Shown: in pieces, positions 9,601 to 24,600 of the stretch
Layout of the letters: every line of letters starts with the position of its first letter
How positions within the stretch are numbered: position 1 is the first letter of the stretch
Assembly: GCA_965261955.1 (NCBI GenBank)
Contig: CBDHEM010000069.1
Coordinates: forward strand, 310,001 to 374,000
DNA: 64,000 nt
Source of the DNA: JABAAI01 sp965261955
GTDB lineage: Bacteria; Spirochaetota; Leptospiria; Leptospirales; Leptonemataceae
Direction of reading: 5' to 3'
Program-made: the position numbers and the translations under genes
Notes under the pieces: model-generated
Told to the model about the DNA's origin: nothing
Databases searched by the model: none
Seen by the model: the letters and a program-made list of their open reading frames with translations, nothing else

Positions 9601-12600
9601 TCACTTTCATAGCACCGGTAACCTTTTGTCCTCCGAATTTAGCTCCTCCTACGATAGCCTCATTCATAGCCTCACTCGGTAAATACGATAGCGTATCCAG
9701 GCTAATGACACCACCGCCAAGAGCCTCCGCAAAAGAACCTCTCTCCCCATTTACCGCCTTCAAACTTCCATCTTCTCGAAGGACCGAAACTTGATAAACA
9801 CCTTGACCGTCTTTAGGACCAAGGACTTCATCCAAAAGTTCTGCCGTGGCCAAAGAAGCTCCTTTATTTAGTTGGGCGCCACCCGTTATGCTAACGTCTC
9901 CTAGCTGCTTTCTTGTTGCGTCATACTCAACGCTAAGTCCATTCACCCAAGAGGCCTCAGCTCCCTCTCCCACTTGAAGCTTTTCATTACGAATAACAAT
10001 TTTCTCACCGCCTGTAATATCTAAAGCGAAACCAGCACCCTCTACACCATTTTTACCGGTATTTGTGATTTCGTTCGCAATTTTTTCAATAGCAGATGAA
10101 TATTTTTGATCACCTCCTGAAATTTGCTTTTGAGCAAAGTCTCCAATTGCCCCAAGCAATTCAGGGGTCAATGTATAGGTACCCACCTCAAAGTGAGTTG
10201 TTCCTGCTTCTTTTGTAAACACTATCTCATTAAATTTATTTTCACTTATGTTTAGTGTCTTATTCTGAACCTTTGCTAATTCACCCTTAGAAAAGTCAAC
10301 GGAGAGACCCGTCCCCGTTACCCCACTTTCACCATTGCCTGTGGTTAAGGCAGAAACTATATTTCCTACGGCATTTTCGTTTCCATCTTTCGTGGTGGAG
10401 GGGCGTGATTCTAGGAATTCTATTCCTGCCTCACCTAATACGGCCGTTGTTTCACCATTGAATTCATAACCTTCTATCCCAAAAGCAGAGTCACCAGTTT
10501 TTGAATCCTGAGAATAGACTACATTTTGAAGATTAGCTCCCTGTGAAACAAGAGACTCATTGCGGATCATAATTTCATCTCCAGCTTTACTATAAGAAAA
10601 TCCACGCCCACTTATCGAAGTCTCTCCCACAAGGGCCTCCATGAATTTGTCTATAGAAGCCCCCATAGAAGCCCCCATTTTATCTAGCTTGTCACCAGAG
10701 AGGAGAAGAGGCCGTACAGCTTTTTCCATATCCTTAATCGCATTCGGATCCAGCGTATATTCTCCAACAGAGACCTGGTCATCTATACCCCTATACCCCC
10801 CTAAGTACAATACATCCTTAAACTCATTTCCTCCTATAGTAGCCTCAGCAACACTAGCAAATACTTGATTCCCCCCACCATTGCTTCGTTCCCCCTCAGC
10901 ATCAGGATTTTTTAACCGACGAGATACAGCATCATCACCCCAAGCGACCAGTACACCTTTAGCCGTAGAGTCTCCCTCTCCACTTTTTGTAAAAGAATCC
11001 ATTATATCGCCAACAGGGCTATCGACTAACTCCTTACCAATGTCTGAAAGTGCTTCTACAGTGTTTTTATTTATAAAATGGCTACCATAAGCAATATGCC
11101 CTTCTCCTGTTTTACTATGAAAAGAACCACTTAAGCCAGTGAATCTATTTGCATTTTCACCCTCACCAAACCGTAATTCAGCTTGCTCAAAGGCAACCGT
11201 TTCTTTGGTCATATTGCCGTTCACAACAAGATGTTTACCATAAATACGATTACGATCAGAGCCTTCTCCAGGCTTATTCACAAAAGCATCCATAACGTCC
11301 CCAACGTCCCCAACGTCCCCAATTTTCTCGTCTAGATCCAGTGCCTCGATGGCGGCAAAAGCAAGATCTCCAGCTACAGAATAGTTTTTAGCTTCCACTC
11401 CAAAAATTCCCGTTAGAGAATCAAAGCCTCCTGTCAACCCATTCACATCTAGACTGCCATTATTCGTCCGCAAATTATCAGCACTTGCATTCAATTTAAA
11501 GCCCGAATTATTTTTAGACGGCTGTAGACTCAAAGCGAAATTTGTGGCTTGGGTTCCACCATCAGCAATCGCAATGTCCACTAATTTCCCTGCTTTATCG
11601 CCTAGATCGACGGTGTTTTCTAAAATCATTTTAGCAAAATCACCACCAACTGTAATAGACCCAGCATATACATTTCCATAAACAGGAAGTTTCCCTTCTG
11701 GAGCATTCAAGTTATAGTCAAAATCGCCCCCAAAGTCGCTGAATTCCAAATGTGTCGCCTGCTGTTCTCCTCTTCCTGAAGTCAAATTCAACTCTCCACC
11801 CACAAAACGACCAGTAAGCCCATCCTCTTTGTAATTACCCTGAAAAGCGACATCCCGTAGGTTCACGTCTAGAGTTTCTTGCTCACCCAAAAGCTGCGTA
11901 GAAAATGACTCTCCCCCTAAAATGTTAGCAAAAATACTATCCACACGAGGGGCTGTAATTTTACCATTTCCATGGTGAACAGTTCCTTTAAAATCCCAAC
12001 CCATACCTTCTTTGGGTAGTTTGTTGGCAGAGAAGCTTGCTCCTAAATTTATGGAAGTACCATCGACATCATTATATCCTCCAAGGGTTGTAAAACTAAC
12101 CTGAGTTATCGATTGTTCCCCCATATCATACCTGCCTCCGAAAAATCCCGAAGCAAAAATTGAACCATCTAAATTACCATTATTTACACCAGTCGAAATA
12201 TGTGATGCAATGGAATAATCACCTCCTAGCTCAATATTGTTTCCATCATTATTGAAGTTTACGTTTAGAATGTTCGCATAATTTCCCAAGCCCTCTCGAT
12301 TATTATTTCGCTCTATTTCACCCTCAAGAAGGTCTATTTGACGGTCATAAAACACAACGCTTCCCTCAGCGCGACTCTTGTCAACAGACGCCATAGGCAA
12401 TTTCTGCTTCTCCTTTTTAGCAAAATGAATAGCATCAGGATCATCAGGATGATAAGTAGAAGCATCAAGATCAGCGATAGTAGTAGATCTCTGTTTCACC
12501 AATCCCTCCGCTTCCGCCAAGCGATGGGCTATTATTGCCAGTTCTTCTTTCGATCTCTCTTCTCTTTCTTCACGAGAAAGGGAACGGATAACACCAATTT

Positions 12601-15600
12601 CTCTATCAGAGTGATCAAATAAAGCTGTGTTTATATCAAAAGCTACAGTGAAGTTCGTCTGATAAGCTTCACCATTCTGAAAAGATCGAAAAGCATTATA
12701 GGCATTCCCTGCACTATGTCCAGGAAGGAAAAAATCAAGTGCTGGTTTTTCCTCAGAAAGTTGCCTAAGGTTCCCTTCGTCTTCAGAGAGCCAAACCTTT
12801 CCCTCCACGTTGCGTACTATCATTTCCGGCGGTTTCTTGCCAAAAATACCGTCTAGAAACTCTTCCACTGAGGTCTCCGCTTTAAATTCGGCTCGGGTAA
12901 CCTGAACTTGGGCACCATTTTCCTCAAATCCGGCAAGCTGATCTGGCGTTAAAAATTTCTGCAGAATTGGATTGTTAGTGAGTTGCTCTTTGGCTACATC
13001 TATCTTATAATTATCCATTTTCGTGAAATCAAAATTTGCTGCAATATCAATGTCCCCGCCATTTAACAAAAGGCCATCATCTGAAGATAGATACACATTA
13101 CCTACACCCCTTGTCACTTGGCCATCTGCTGTTTCGTAATCAACATTGGCTATATTGTAGCCCTCACCAGTACGACCCTGTAGTTCAACGGCCAGAACTC
13201 CTCCGAGTATAGCACCCCCACCCGCGGAAATTTCACACCCACCGCAAGATACAGCCAAGGCTGCCCCAAAAACAGCTGACCCCATTGTAATCAGGTTATC
13301 TTTAGTCCAAAAATTCGGAGTAAGAGTCCCTTCTCCATTTTCAGCTTGGACTGGTTCAGGGGTGAAAATGTCACCTAAGTTGGCGAATCCTTTCCTTATA
13401 TTTCCCGGCAATTCCACTAGTGGCTCGAAAAATTCTCCCGGGCGAATAACCATCGCTGTATCCAGAGTAGCACTTATAGAGACATTCTCTTGCTCTTCAT
13501 TTTTTGTTATAGTCAAGATTTTTGACACATCTCGATTTAAATCCCCAAGCTCCTCATCTGTATATACAGTGCCATCCAACTTTGTGATGGTACCCTTTCC
13601 AATGCTTGCCCGCAAAACACCTTGTTTATCGTGCCCAGCTCCAGCAAATCCACCCGTTATTGTCGGAAGGGTAGAGCTAGAGCTAACACTCCCACTAATA
13701 CCAGCATTCCAACTAGTGAAATCGGAATAATCGTGCATTTGCAAGTCTTCACTAGTGATAGAATCCGTGGCTATAGATACATTTCCACCGTCGCTTCCAT
13801 CTGCATTCAGCTGGGCAAGAGTACCACCAATAAGCTCTATAGAACCTGCTCTAATATCCAAAGAGCCGCCATCAGTCGCAAAGAAGCCGGAAGGGCCATC
13901 TGCCCAACGGCTACTGCCAGAACCATCGGTCTCTCCTAGACTCAGGTTGCCGCCAATATTGGTCTGACCTCCACCCGTGCCAGCATTGATGCCAATGCCA
14001 AAACTATCCCCCTCTAAGTCAGAAGTATGCTCATTCAATAGGGTTTCCACCCTCAGTTTCCCACCTACACCTACTTGAACTGAAATATCTTCTGCCACGC
14101 CCGTTGCCCCTGCCAAAACAATATCCCCACCCGAGATGACAGATAATTTTGAACCATCGCCAACGCCACCCAAAGATGATTCGACCCAATTATGACCACT
14201 CATTTGAAAATCTTGATTACTTTCGTTCATGTTCAAGCCACCACTACCACCACTGCCGCCAACGTTCATCGAAAGAGAAACACCAAACCCACTGCCCTCA
14301 GTCTGTCTATATCCCCACCTTTCCTCTTTGATGGCACGATATTCAACACCAACACCTTTCCCACCACGAATTGAAGTCTCTTTACCAGGTCCACTTCGAA
14401 CAACGGCACCAATACCTCTAACCTTAGCATCATCACCATTAACATGGACAAAAGCGACACCGGAACGAGAGGTGATTTCTGAAAGATTGACTTTTTCCTG
14501 ATATTGACCCGATTTTGTCTCCGTTTGGCTCTGTTTATAACTCACACCAATACTCCCGCCACCGAGCCCGTTGGAAAACACGCTAGCCATATCCGATAGG
14601 TTTTTAATGTTCGATAGTTTTTGGACTGTAGTGGCCAAGCTAGCGGCTGAACTCAGCAAATTCAGTCCATTCGCAATATTCTCTTTTCCTTTGTGTTTAT
14701 TCACTCTTGTGGGAACTTGATGGTTAGAGGCCTGCTGTTCCCTTAGGGCTTCACGAAAAAGGGCCACCTCCCCTCTCTCTTCTTCCTCACTTGGCTCATT
14801 CGCACCATCGCTAGGTCTCAACTGATTAGTTGCATCAGTAGAAGGTGATATTTCTACGGGGGTCGAATTATCGCTAAGCCTCAACTGATTAGCTACATCA
14901 GTAGAAGGGCCACCGCTAGCACCCCCCCCGCTATTTCCCATTGAGGAAACCGTTTTTGCTATAGTTATCAATGGATTCGAGAAACTCACACCGAAAGATT
15001 TCTCTTCACGTTGATGATGAAAAGTAGATAGAATGGTATCGACACCACCCAACTGATAAACATCACCACCCTCCAAAGACTGCACAACCGTTGCTATTTC
15101 ACTCCGTATATCACTCCCTCCCTCTAGAATAATATTTCCCGTTCCGCTCAAAACAACCGTAGCTCCGTTTTTCGAATCGACAGTAGAGGACTGTAGGGTT
15201 TTCGTAAAGCGTCCTTCTTTTGATGTAGTCCCTTCCACTTTGTATATTTCGGCATCACCAATAGCTGCTGCAGCTATCATACCATATCCAGTCGCGACTA
15301 GAGCTATACCTACTGCGGCTTTAACTATGCCAAGTAGGTCGAAACCACTACTCTTCTCAAAGTGATAATCCATCTCATAGCCAGTATCCACGCCCGCAAA
15401 CAGGTTAACCCCTTCCCCACCATAAAGAGCTACATGCCCATTTTCAGACGTGATTTGAGTATTCGTGACCCCAAGGACGCCAGCCACGTTCATAAAAACA
15501 CCTTGATTCCCTTCGATGAAGTTTGTAATTGACGTTTCGTAAGAATCATTCCTTTTGTCCCTCGTTTGCTTAGACTTGTACGTAAGAAGACCACCAAAAA

Positions 15601-18600
15601 GGCCACTGCTCTTATGACGCCAGCTACTCTTTTCACTTATATGTTTTTCTTTCATGTCTTCAAAGACAAGATGCCCAGAAACACCGGCCCCTCCCAATAC
15701 AGCGAGAGGCTTGCCATTTTCATCTAGCATCACTTTCCCGTCTGCATCACGCCGAAGTTCTATATCACCTACTTTAATTTTACCTCCAGCGACCCAATCT
15801 TCACCCTTTATAACGCCATTCCCTCCCACTTCATACGATTGACTACCACCGCTTACAACTGTATTCTTCTGTACTGTCTCATCCAATTTCAATTTTCGAG
15901 CACCACCGGTTTCTGTAGACGAAAACAACCAACCACTACTTGATTCATAGCTATGACTCGTTTCCTCCCCATCAAGGTCCTTTACCCCTTGGCTCAGATG
16001 AACGCCGGCAAATTCTCGAGTGAGGTGGCCACCTACATCGTAATTCAGGCCTTGATCTACGGCATCTCCACCCACTCGAAAATACGCATCCCCAGCGATA
16101 TTCCAGTCACTAGTACTCCAGCGTATTTTATCTCTGTTAACAGTCCCTCCCGACGAATTCCCACCGTTCGACGTGTGAGCAAAGCTATGGTTCATCACAG
16201 CTGTAAAATTTCTGTCCCCTTTAACGTCATAATAGGCATTACCACCCACATTGAGGTCAATACCCTCACTATTATGATCGCCCTGCACAATTAGCTGCCA
16301 GTTCCCACTTGCACGCTCTACCGAAGCCTCTGAGCTTTGGGTTTGTAATTTACTTTCATTAGCTCCATGCTTACCAGCACCATGATCCTCATAGTAATAT
16401 TCCGTCTCTTGTATCTGAAATTCGTTCCGGGTACCACCTACTACTTGGGATATATTGGTAGCCTCCATGCTATGGGCAGTCAGATGCTGGTCCCCAGCAA
16501 TGGCAAAGTTCAAATCTCCGGAAGCAAAGCGATATTCCGCTTTAGGACCTATACTATCTTTATGATAATCAACTCCACCAAGACCCCTAGCCCTCAAAGT
16601 TAGGGATTTTTCTGTTTGCTCACCACCTACAAAAATATTCCCATCTTTACCTTTAATCTGGCCACCTATATTTGCATAATCACCACCACTGATTAGGGTT
16701 AGCCTGCCAGAATCCTCATCTCCAGCAGTAGTACGAGACCCAAATGTAGCCTGCGGACCCGCATATTCCTCATTTACTCGTATAGTTACTAATTCTTTAT
16801 GTGTGGTAGCACCACTCTTAGAGCTGGTTGATCTTTCCACCTCTATTTCCCTATCTACTTCCCTTTCAAATTTGAGCGTCTCATTTGTGAATTCACCCTT
16901 GACAAAGGCAAAGGTATTCTTGGCAACAAACGAGCTTGAAATGTTTTTCAAATCACCACCCACTCGAATATTTGCATCACCCTTTACCTCCACAATGGCC
17001 TGCCTATCAATCCCCACAAAAGGCCGTCTATCGGGCCTCTTTGCCGCTGTACAGCCATAGCCTTTAGCACCACAGGTGGCTTCATTTATAAAATCACCAT
17101 CTGTCCTAAGAGAAAAGGAGCCATCAGAAACAATACGGCCACCAATGTTCTCAACATTTTTTTTCGCAGTCAGAGAAAGGCTTTCACCCGCATAAATTCC
17201 GCCCCACTTATCATTTAAGATGCTACCATTTCGAGATTCTAACGAAAGATTATCGGAAGCAACCAACACATAATCATTTAGGCTCTTGATGTCTATTGTA
17301 GCATTTTGTGTAATAGATAAGGAAGAGCTGGCCTTAATTTTATTATTTCCATATCTTCTTGTATGACCAAAATCAATTTCACCACCCGTATCTATACTGA
17401 GATGTTGTAAATCCAGAACGCCATTCCCTAAAGAAATGTCTCCAGCAGCCTCAAGGTAATAACCCTGCGAAAGCCCCGCAGAGCGAAAGCCCGTGGAGAT
17501 AATCTCCCCTTTGCGAGATTTTAGAGATAAAGAACCCAACCTAGAGTCAGAGGAAGCGGATAAATTTAGATTATTTACAATACTATCGTCTGTTATGACC
17601 GAAAGAGTGCCCTCTTCCATATTTATATTGGTATCATGGTCCAACAGCCCCAAGGCACTAGTTGCATCCACAGTAAAAGAAGAGTCCGTTCCACCAACTA
17701 CACTAAAACCAACCATATCTGCCTTACCCGCTACATTCAAATGGGATTTCTCCCCAGAAAGAAGATGAAACTCAGCACCCCTAGCAGACAAAGAGCCTTC
17801 TACAACGACTTCATTCAACAAATCACTCAGATCACTTCCCGTACTTTCCAGATTGGCAATGATCCCTTCCAATATGGGCAAAGCACTCTCCGAGCTGTCC
17901 GTATCAATACTTATAGAGCCGTCTGCCTCATAAAATATAGAACCGTCTGTCTCAATACTTGTAAAGCTACCTGCCTCAATACTTATAGAGCCGTCTGCCG
18001 CAACAAGTATAGTGCCGTCTGTCTCAATACTCTCCGAGCCGTCTATATCAATAGTTATAGAGCCGTCTACCTCAATACTTGTAGAGCCGTCTTCCTCAAT
18101 ACTTATAGCCATAGGGCCGCCTGCCTCAATACTTGTAGAGCCGTCTACCTCAATACTTGTAGAGCCATCTGTCTCAATACTTGTCCTTGTAAACATAACT
18201 GCCTCTGTAACCATAGAGCCGTCCGTCTCAAGAAATGTGTAGCCGTCCGTATCAATACTTACAGAGCCGTCTGCCTCATGAAATATAGAGCCGTCTGTCT
18301 CAATACTGGTAAAGCTGCCTGCCTCAATACTTGTAGAGTATTCCACCCGACCTTTTACGAACTCACTCATAGAGCCGTCTGTCTCAATACCTGTAATCAT
18401 AGAGCCGTGTAAGCCCTTCTTCTTCTCACGCCTTGCTTCAGCGACAATTTCTTCTATTTTTTCATCTACCTCTACACCATCCCTTACGCCAGAAAGAACA
18501 GCCCTAACTCCATCTAAAAAAGTGAGGATATTATCCTTATTCAATATTTTTCTTACAGAATCTTGCCAGCTTTCCTTTTGACCATCCCCATCTAGATCAT

Positions 18601-21600
18601 TTTCTAGTCCTTCCACCAGACCAAACGATCCCAATAATCTTTTTTTCATATCGCTATCTACAACACCAAGGGTATCCTCTAATGCAGAAATAATTACCTT
18701 GGTGAAATCTTTTTGCTCTTTTGCAGAAAGCTCTCTCTTGCTACCAGCCTCTACAAAAATTTGCCCATCTATTGTAGCCCCTTCCATTGTAGCCTTACTT
18801 TTAGTTTTGAGAAGAATATTTTTACCAGTCAGATCAGCATTATCTATGTCCACATTGCCCCTTGCGGCTAGAAAGCGTATGGAAGATTCAGTCGAGTAAC
18901 GGTCCACGGAAAAGTTCGCTCCTTCAGCCGTAATGCTACCTGCCTTGCTTTTCAAGTAAATCGAACCATTACCATGCAGACTAGCCCCATCGAAATTCAT
19001 ATCGTTCATACTCACTGCAGTAAAGGAAGTATCAAACTCAAGCAAAGCCCCATCAAGTCCTATGATCTCTCCGTCAACTGAGGATAGATAAATAGAACGT
19101 GCTCCACCAGTGGTGCCCATCATGTTTATATCTCCACCCGCCTGAATAACAAGAGAGCGGGAATTCCTCGTACCCACTTCTTCAAGCTGGAAGGCAGTGT
19201 TAGATAGATCAATTTCACCATTCATGGCGCTTATACGGATTCCATTACCCATAATTGCTCCGCCACTGCCGAGTATACTGCCTGTCTCACTTGAGATACT
19301 CAAACCCGCCCGTACAAGATCGTTCCCTTCGATATCTCTATAATCTTCAATTGGATTTCCGTCAGCATCCTCATACAAATCTAAACCAGTAAGCTCGGCA
19401 ATGCGAGTACGAGAAGCGGTAGCATATATGGTCGAATCACTCCTTTGTATATCTCGAATAGCTACTATATTCACTATTCCACCTGTAAATTCTCCCCCGG
19501 AAAGGTTTGCACTGCCATCTACTATTAAATTTAAAGCCGTTTCTGACGTAACTGTAAGCCCTGACAAATCCATATCGCTAGAGACCCCAGTCGTTTTTAT
19601 ATAGACAGATCCCCCAGCTGAAATAGAGCCTTCCTCCCCACCGGAAATAATGCTACCTTCAGACACAACTGATTGTGCTCTTATGTCAGAGATGAGACTA
19701 ACTAAAGCCGTTTTCATTCCTTTTACTTTCCTAGCATCGTCCTCGGCTTTAGTCCTTTCTGTTTCACTTGCATCTTCATCCAAGCTTTCATCTTGTAATC
19801 CAGCATACACATTTTTCAAAATAGCTAAGGCTTTTTGAGCCTCTTGAAGAGCGTTCGTGGTCTCTTCTCCATCTTCTGCATCTGTATCACCACCCGACAC
19901 AGTGGAAGGCCTGCTTAAGATTTCTAGCAAAGCTAAAGACGCAGTCTTTCCGCTCCCCTCCTCGCTTGCACCCACCTCTTGTAATAGAGCTGTGAGGCCA
20001 TCAACTTCGCCCAAATTAACTAGGAAGCCTTTGTGCTCTGCTCTACTAAGTTCCCTCTTCGTACCAGCTATAAGAGTGAAGGAAGCCTGTGCTTCGACAT
20101 CCCAGCCAGTTGTTATGACATCACCACCTTTAGCATGAATATAACCCTTTCTGCCCCCTAATTCAGAGGAAGACAAATCAATATCCCCTTCCTCCTCTGA
20201 AATAAAAGACAAAACACCACTTGCTTTATCACCCAAACGGAGGCTCCTACCGCTAATATTCCCCTTACGAGAGATAAAAGTTGCGCCGTCACTGAGACCA
20301 AAAATTTCAGTATTATCAAGGTTAATACCTGAATTCGCAGAAACAGTAATGGCATTTCTGAGGCGGGATACCACACCATGGGCATCTACTCTTCCCCTCT
20401 CAGAAGAAAGAGTCAAGCTATCGCCCTGAAAGGAAGAGGCCGATACATCAATATCTCTATGGCCAGTTATGTTTAAATAGCGAGAGTGGGATACCATATC
20501 TTTAGCCGTAACACTATCTGCCTCGCTTTTCAAGTAAATCGAACCATTACCATGCAGACTAGCCCCATCGAAATTCATACCGTTCATACTCACTGCAGTA
20601 ATGGAAGATCCAGTCGAGTGACGGCCCACGGAGAGGTCAGCTCCTTTAGCCGTAATACCATCTGCCTTGCTTTTCAAGTAAATCGAACCATCACCATGCA
20701 GACTAGCCCCATCGAAATTCATATCGTTCATACTCACTGCAGTAAAAGAAGTATCAAACTCAAGTATAGCCCCAGATCCTATGATCTCTCCTTCGGCTGA
20801 GGATAGCGAAATAGAACGTGCACCACCAGTGGTGCCCATCATGTTTATATCTCCACCCGCCTGAATAACAAGAGAGCGGGAATCCCCCGAACCCACATAT
20901 TTTATGTGCCCATCACTACCCACTTCTTTTTCAAGCTGAAAGGCAGTGTTAGATAGATTAATTTCACCATTCATAGCGCTTATACGGATTCCATCACCCA
21001 TAATTGCTCCGCCAACGCCGAGTATACTGCCCGTCTCACTTGAGATACTCAAACCCACCCGTACAAGATCGTTCCCTTCGATATCTCTATAATCCTCAAT
21101 TGGATTTCCGTCAGAATCCTCGTGCAAATCTAAACCAGTAATCTCGGCAATGCGGGTACGAGAAGCGGTAGCATATATAGTCGAATCACTCCTTTGTATA
21201 TCTCGAATAGCGGCTATATTCACTATTCCACCTGTAAATTCTCCCCCGGAGAGATTTGCACTGCCATCCGCTATTAAATTTAAAGCCGTTTCTGACGTAA
21301 CTGTAAGCCCTGACAAATCCATATCACTAGAGACCCCAGTCGTTTTTATATAGACAGATCCTCCAGCTGAAATAGAGCCATCCTCCCCTCCGGAAATAAT
21401 GCTACCTTCAGATACAACTGATTGTGTTTTTATGCCAGCCATAAGAGCGAAGGAATCCTGCACTCCGACATCCCAGCCGGTTGTTGTGACATCACCACCC
21501 TTGGCATGAATATAACCCCTTCTACCCCGTAATTCAGAGGAAGATAAATCGATACCCCCTTCCCCCTGAGAAACAAAAGACAAAACACCACTTGCTTTAT

Positions 21601-24600
21601 CACCCAAATGGAGGCTTCTGCCGCTGATATCTCCCTTACGAGAGATAAGAGTCGCACCACCCCTGAGATCAAAAATTTCAGCATTATCAAGGTTAATATC
21701 TGAATTCGCAAGAACAGTAATGGCATTTCTGATGTGGGATACCACACCATGAGCATCTACCCCTCCTCTCTCCGAAGAAAGAGTCAAGCTATCGACCTGA
21801 AAGGAAGAGTTCGATACGTCAATATCTCTATGACTAGTTATGCTTAAATAGCGAGAATCGTCTGCAACACCAAAAATAGCTCTTGTACCCACAACAGAGC
21901 CCAAAGAAGCTGATAATTGGATTCCATCGCCTATCACCTGGGATTGCCCAAGGCTCTCTCCAATTAAATTTATATCTCCTCGCTCTGAACTAACCCGAAC
22001 AGCAGCACCAACGAGATCTCTTCCCTCTGAATCCCTGAAATCAGCGATATCGTTTCCTTCAGAATCTTTGCGAGCTTTCACTCCAAGTATCTCAGCTAAT
22101 TGTTTACGGGAGGCCCGACTCTCTATGTCGGAATTCTTTAGCTCTACCCCGCTACCCCCTTGTAAATTCACAAAAGCCCCTGCAAGGCTCCCTCCATCCC
22201 CTACTAATTTGCCACCAGAAACGACGTCCAATCTACTGCCAGCAGACAAGACATCCCATTGACCTATAGATATAAGCCCACTAGATGCTTGTTCTCCCTG
22301 ATTGCTCTTTAAAAATATTGATCCACCAGAGATAGTCCGAGCTCCATTTCCACCAATAATGGAGCCCGCATTCTCAGTTGTCGTCGTTTCGATATTTGAT
22401 AAAGCAGACTGCAAAGAGGAAACGATCCCATCTGTCTGTTCGTCGCCTAATTCACCTGTCTTTCTCTTCTCTTTCAATTTCGTTAAGACGGAATAGACTG
22501 CAGAGCGAGCCACCTGGGCAAGACTAGTCGCCCCGCCATCGGCTTCAGGGGTTGCAGGAAGGAGTTCATCCACTTCATCAGAAGAAAGGACACTAGAAGC
22601 ATGCCTTCTTAGATTATCGCGAAAACCATTAAACTCGCTCTGAGTGATTTCCCTCTCTTTACCAGCAGTGATGGCTATAGAATTTCGAAAAGAAGCATCG
22701 TATCCATCGATTGTAACGTCTCCACCATCAGCTCTAATCACACCCCTCCCAGCCCGTAACGATGATCCAGCTATATCTATATTCCCTTGTTGAGAAAAGA
22801 GACTAAGAGCATCCCCCTCTCCATTTCCCTTTTGACTGAGAACAGAACCTTTGCCCTTGATATCCCCTCTCTTTGTAGAAACGCTGATTGCATCTCCAAC
22901 TACTTGAGAGTTTTCGATATTGATACCATTCGCAGATTCAATCAGAATCTTTTCACGAGAATTGATAAAGCCATTAGAAGCAGAGACACTGCTCTTTTGG
23001 GAATTCAAAACGATTTCACCAGCAGAAATAGACGCTCCATCAACATTCAAACTCCCTTTAGAGACTAAAGAAGCCGAGCGAGAAGAACCAAGGCCATCAA
23101 TAGAGAGCCCTCCAAGATCAATAGAGCCTTTTTCCGCAGAAAGAAACACCCCATCGCCAACAATACCCGCACTCTTCCCAAATATACGACCACCGATACC
23201 GGCAGAGGAAATACGCACAGAGAGGGGAACCATATCACGCCCTTCACTATCTTTAAAATCTGCAATTTCTTCCCCATCTTCGCCTATCTCATTCTTCATA
23301 GAGTAGAGATTAGCGATTTCCTGACGGGAGGCATGCCCACTGATCTGCGACCCAGATAAAATGACATCCCTATCTGCTGTCAAATTGACGACGCGACCAG
23401 AGAGAACAGAAGAAGACAAATCCAACTCTCCTCTCACTGCCCCATTCATCGATAAACTATCACCAACTGTTATATGACTAGCTACAGCATAAATACCACT
23501 ACCTACACCACCCGCACTTTCGACAGAAGCACTTGCACCAGAAGAAAGACGGCTACCCCCAAGCTCAACGGAGCCACTCATCACAATGTCTGAGGTCTTT
23601 TTGCCTATCCCTTTAGATACCGCTGCTAACTCATCGCGTATACCCGACAAGGCATCCAAGGTATCTTCAAGGGTATCTCTATCATTCGCTATTTTTGCTT
23701 CCCTTTCTTTCTCTCCTATTTTCTGCATAGTTAGGGATAGCACCCTCTCTATTCCATAGCCATTTTCTACACTGTCGGCTAGTTCTTCAGAAACATCTAT
23801 CCCCGTATCTAGGAGTATTTCCTTTACCTCATCTGCATAAGAATTATTTTGCTTTTGGCTCAAGGAAGCATATACACCCGCCTTGAGGTTCACATTATTT
23901 TTGGCACGTAAAACTGAACCCCTATTGAATATGCTCCCACCTTTAGCGAAAATAGAGATGTGCCCAAAACCAACTAACGAAGACTCATCCAATGTGACAT
24001 TACCACCGTTAGCACCATCTCGATAACCTTTCACAGCTACGATAGCAGCCTCAATTTTCGCACGCCTCTCTCCGCTTACACCTCCCCTTTCTAACTTTTT
24101 TTCTAACTGAGCTAAAATACTTTCCAGAGAAGAGCTTCCCACTAAGTGAAAAGCGGTATTATCTTTTTCAAATCTATCAAGGTAAATGCCGGTACCCTCT
24201 AAATGTGAGGCTAAGCCTTGTGCAATTTCTCTTTTCTGTCCTTCGCTAAATTCGCTCGCTTCAATATAAACCTGACTATTTGCTCCTGCGCTTTCAATTG
24301 AAATGCCTCTAGCCATAACATCTCCACTTGCGGAAGCCAGATGAATTTGCTTTCCCTTCAAATCCGCATTATCAACATTCACCTCATTGAGGCCTCTGAT
24401 TTGAATAGCCTCTCTCACTGCAAGCAGGGAACCACCACCAAGCACGCTCCCTGAGATGGAAGATACACTCATAGAGCGAGAAGACACAAAGGCGCCTCCT
24501 ATATCCACAGTCTCATTCGCGAAAAGATTCACCGATTCGTTTCGACCTTTAATTTCAGAACTACTCAGATCTATTGCCATTGCAGCATGAACAAGTAATC

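Noticed and set aside
14149..14501. Overlapping plus-strand open frames opposite the haemagglutinin
   Set aside because: They are antisense shadows of a long minus-strand gene with biased composition; none has a ribosome site or recognisable protein sequence.
16803..17060. Frame with a Cys pair near ATCGAKGYGCTAAKRP suggesting a toxin border
   Set aside because: On the haemagglutinin strand this is a short Cys loop inside the ordinary haemagglutinin-repeat region, far from the C terminus.
17880..18410. CRISPR array
   Set aside because: The 24-bp repeats are contiguous, in frame and coding, with no spacers and no cas genes in the window.
17636..18412. A 258-codon plus-strand frame rich in the phrase RAVCLNT
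   Set aside because: It is the reverse translation of the 24-bp repeat tract of the haemagglutinin. The 24-base unit length keeps a shadow frame open on the other strand.
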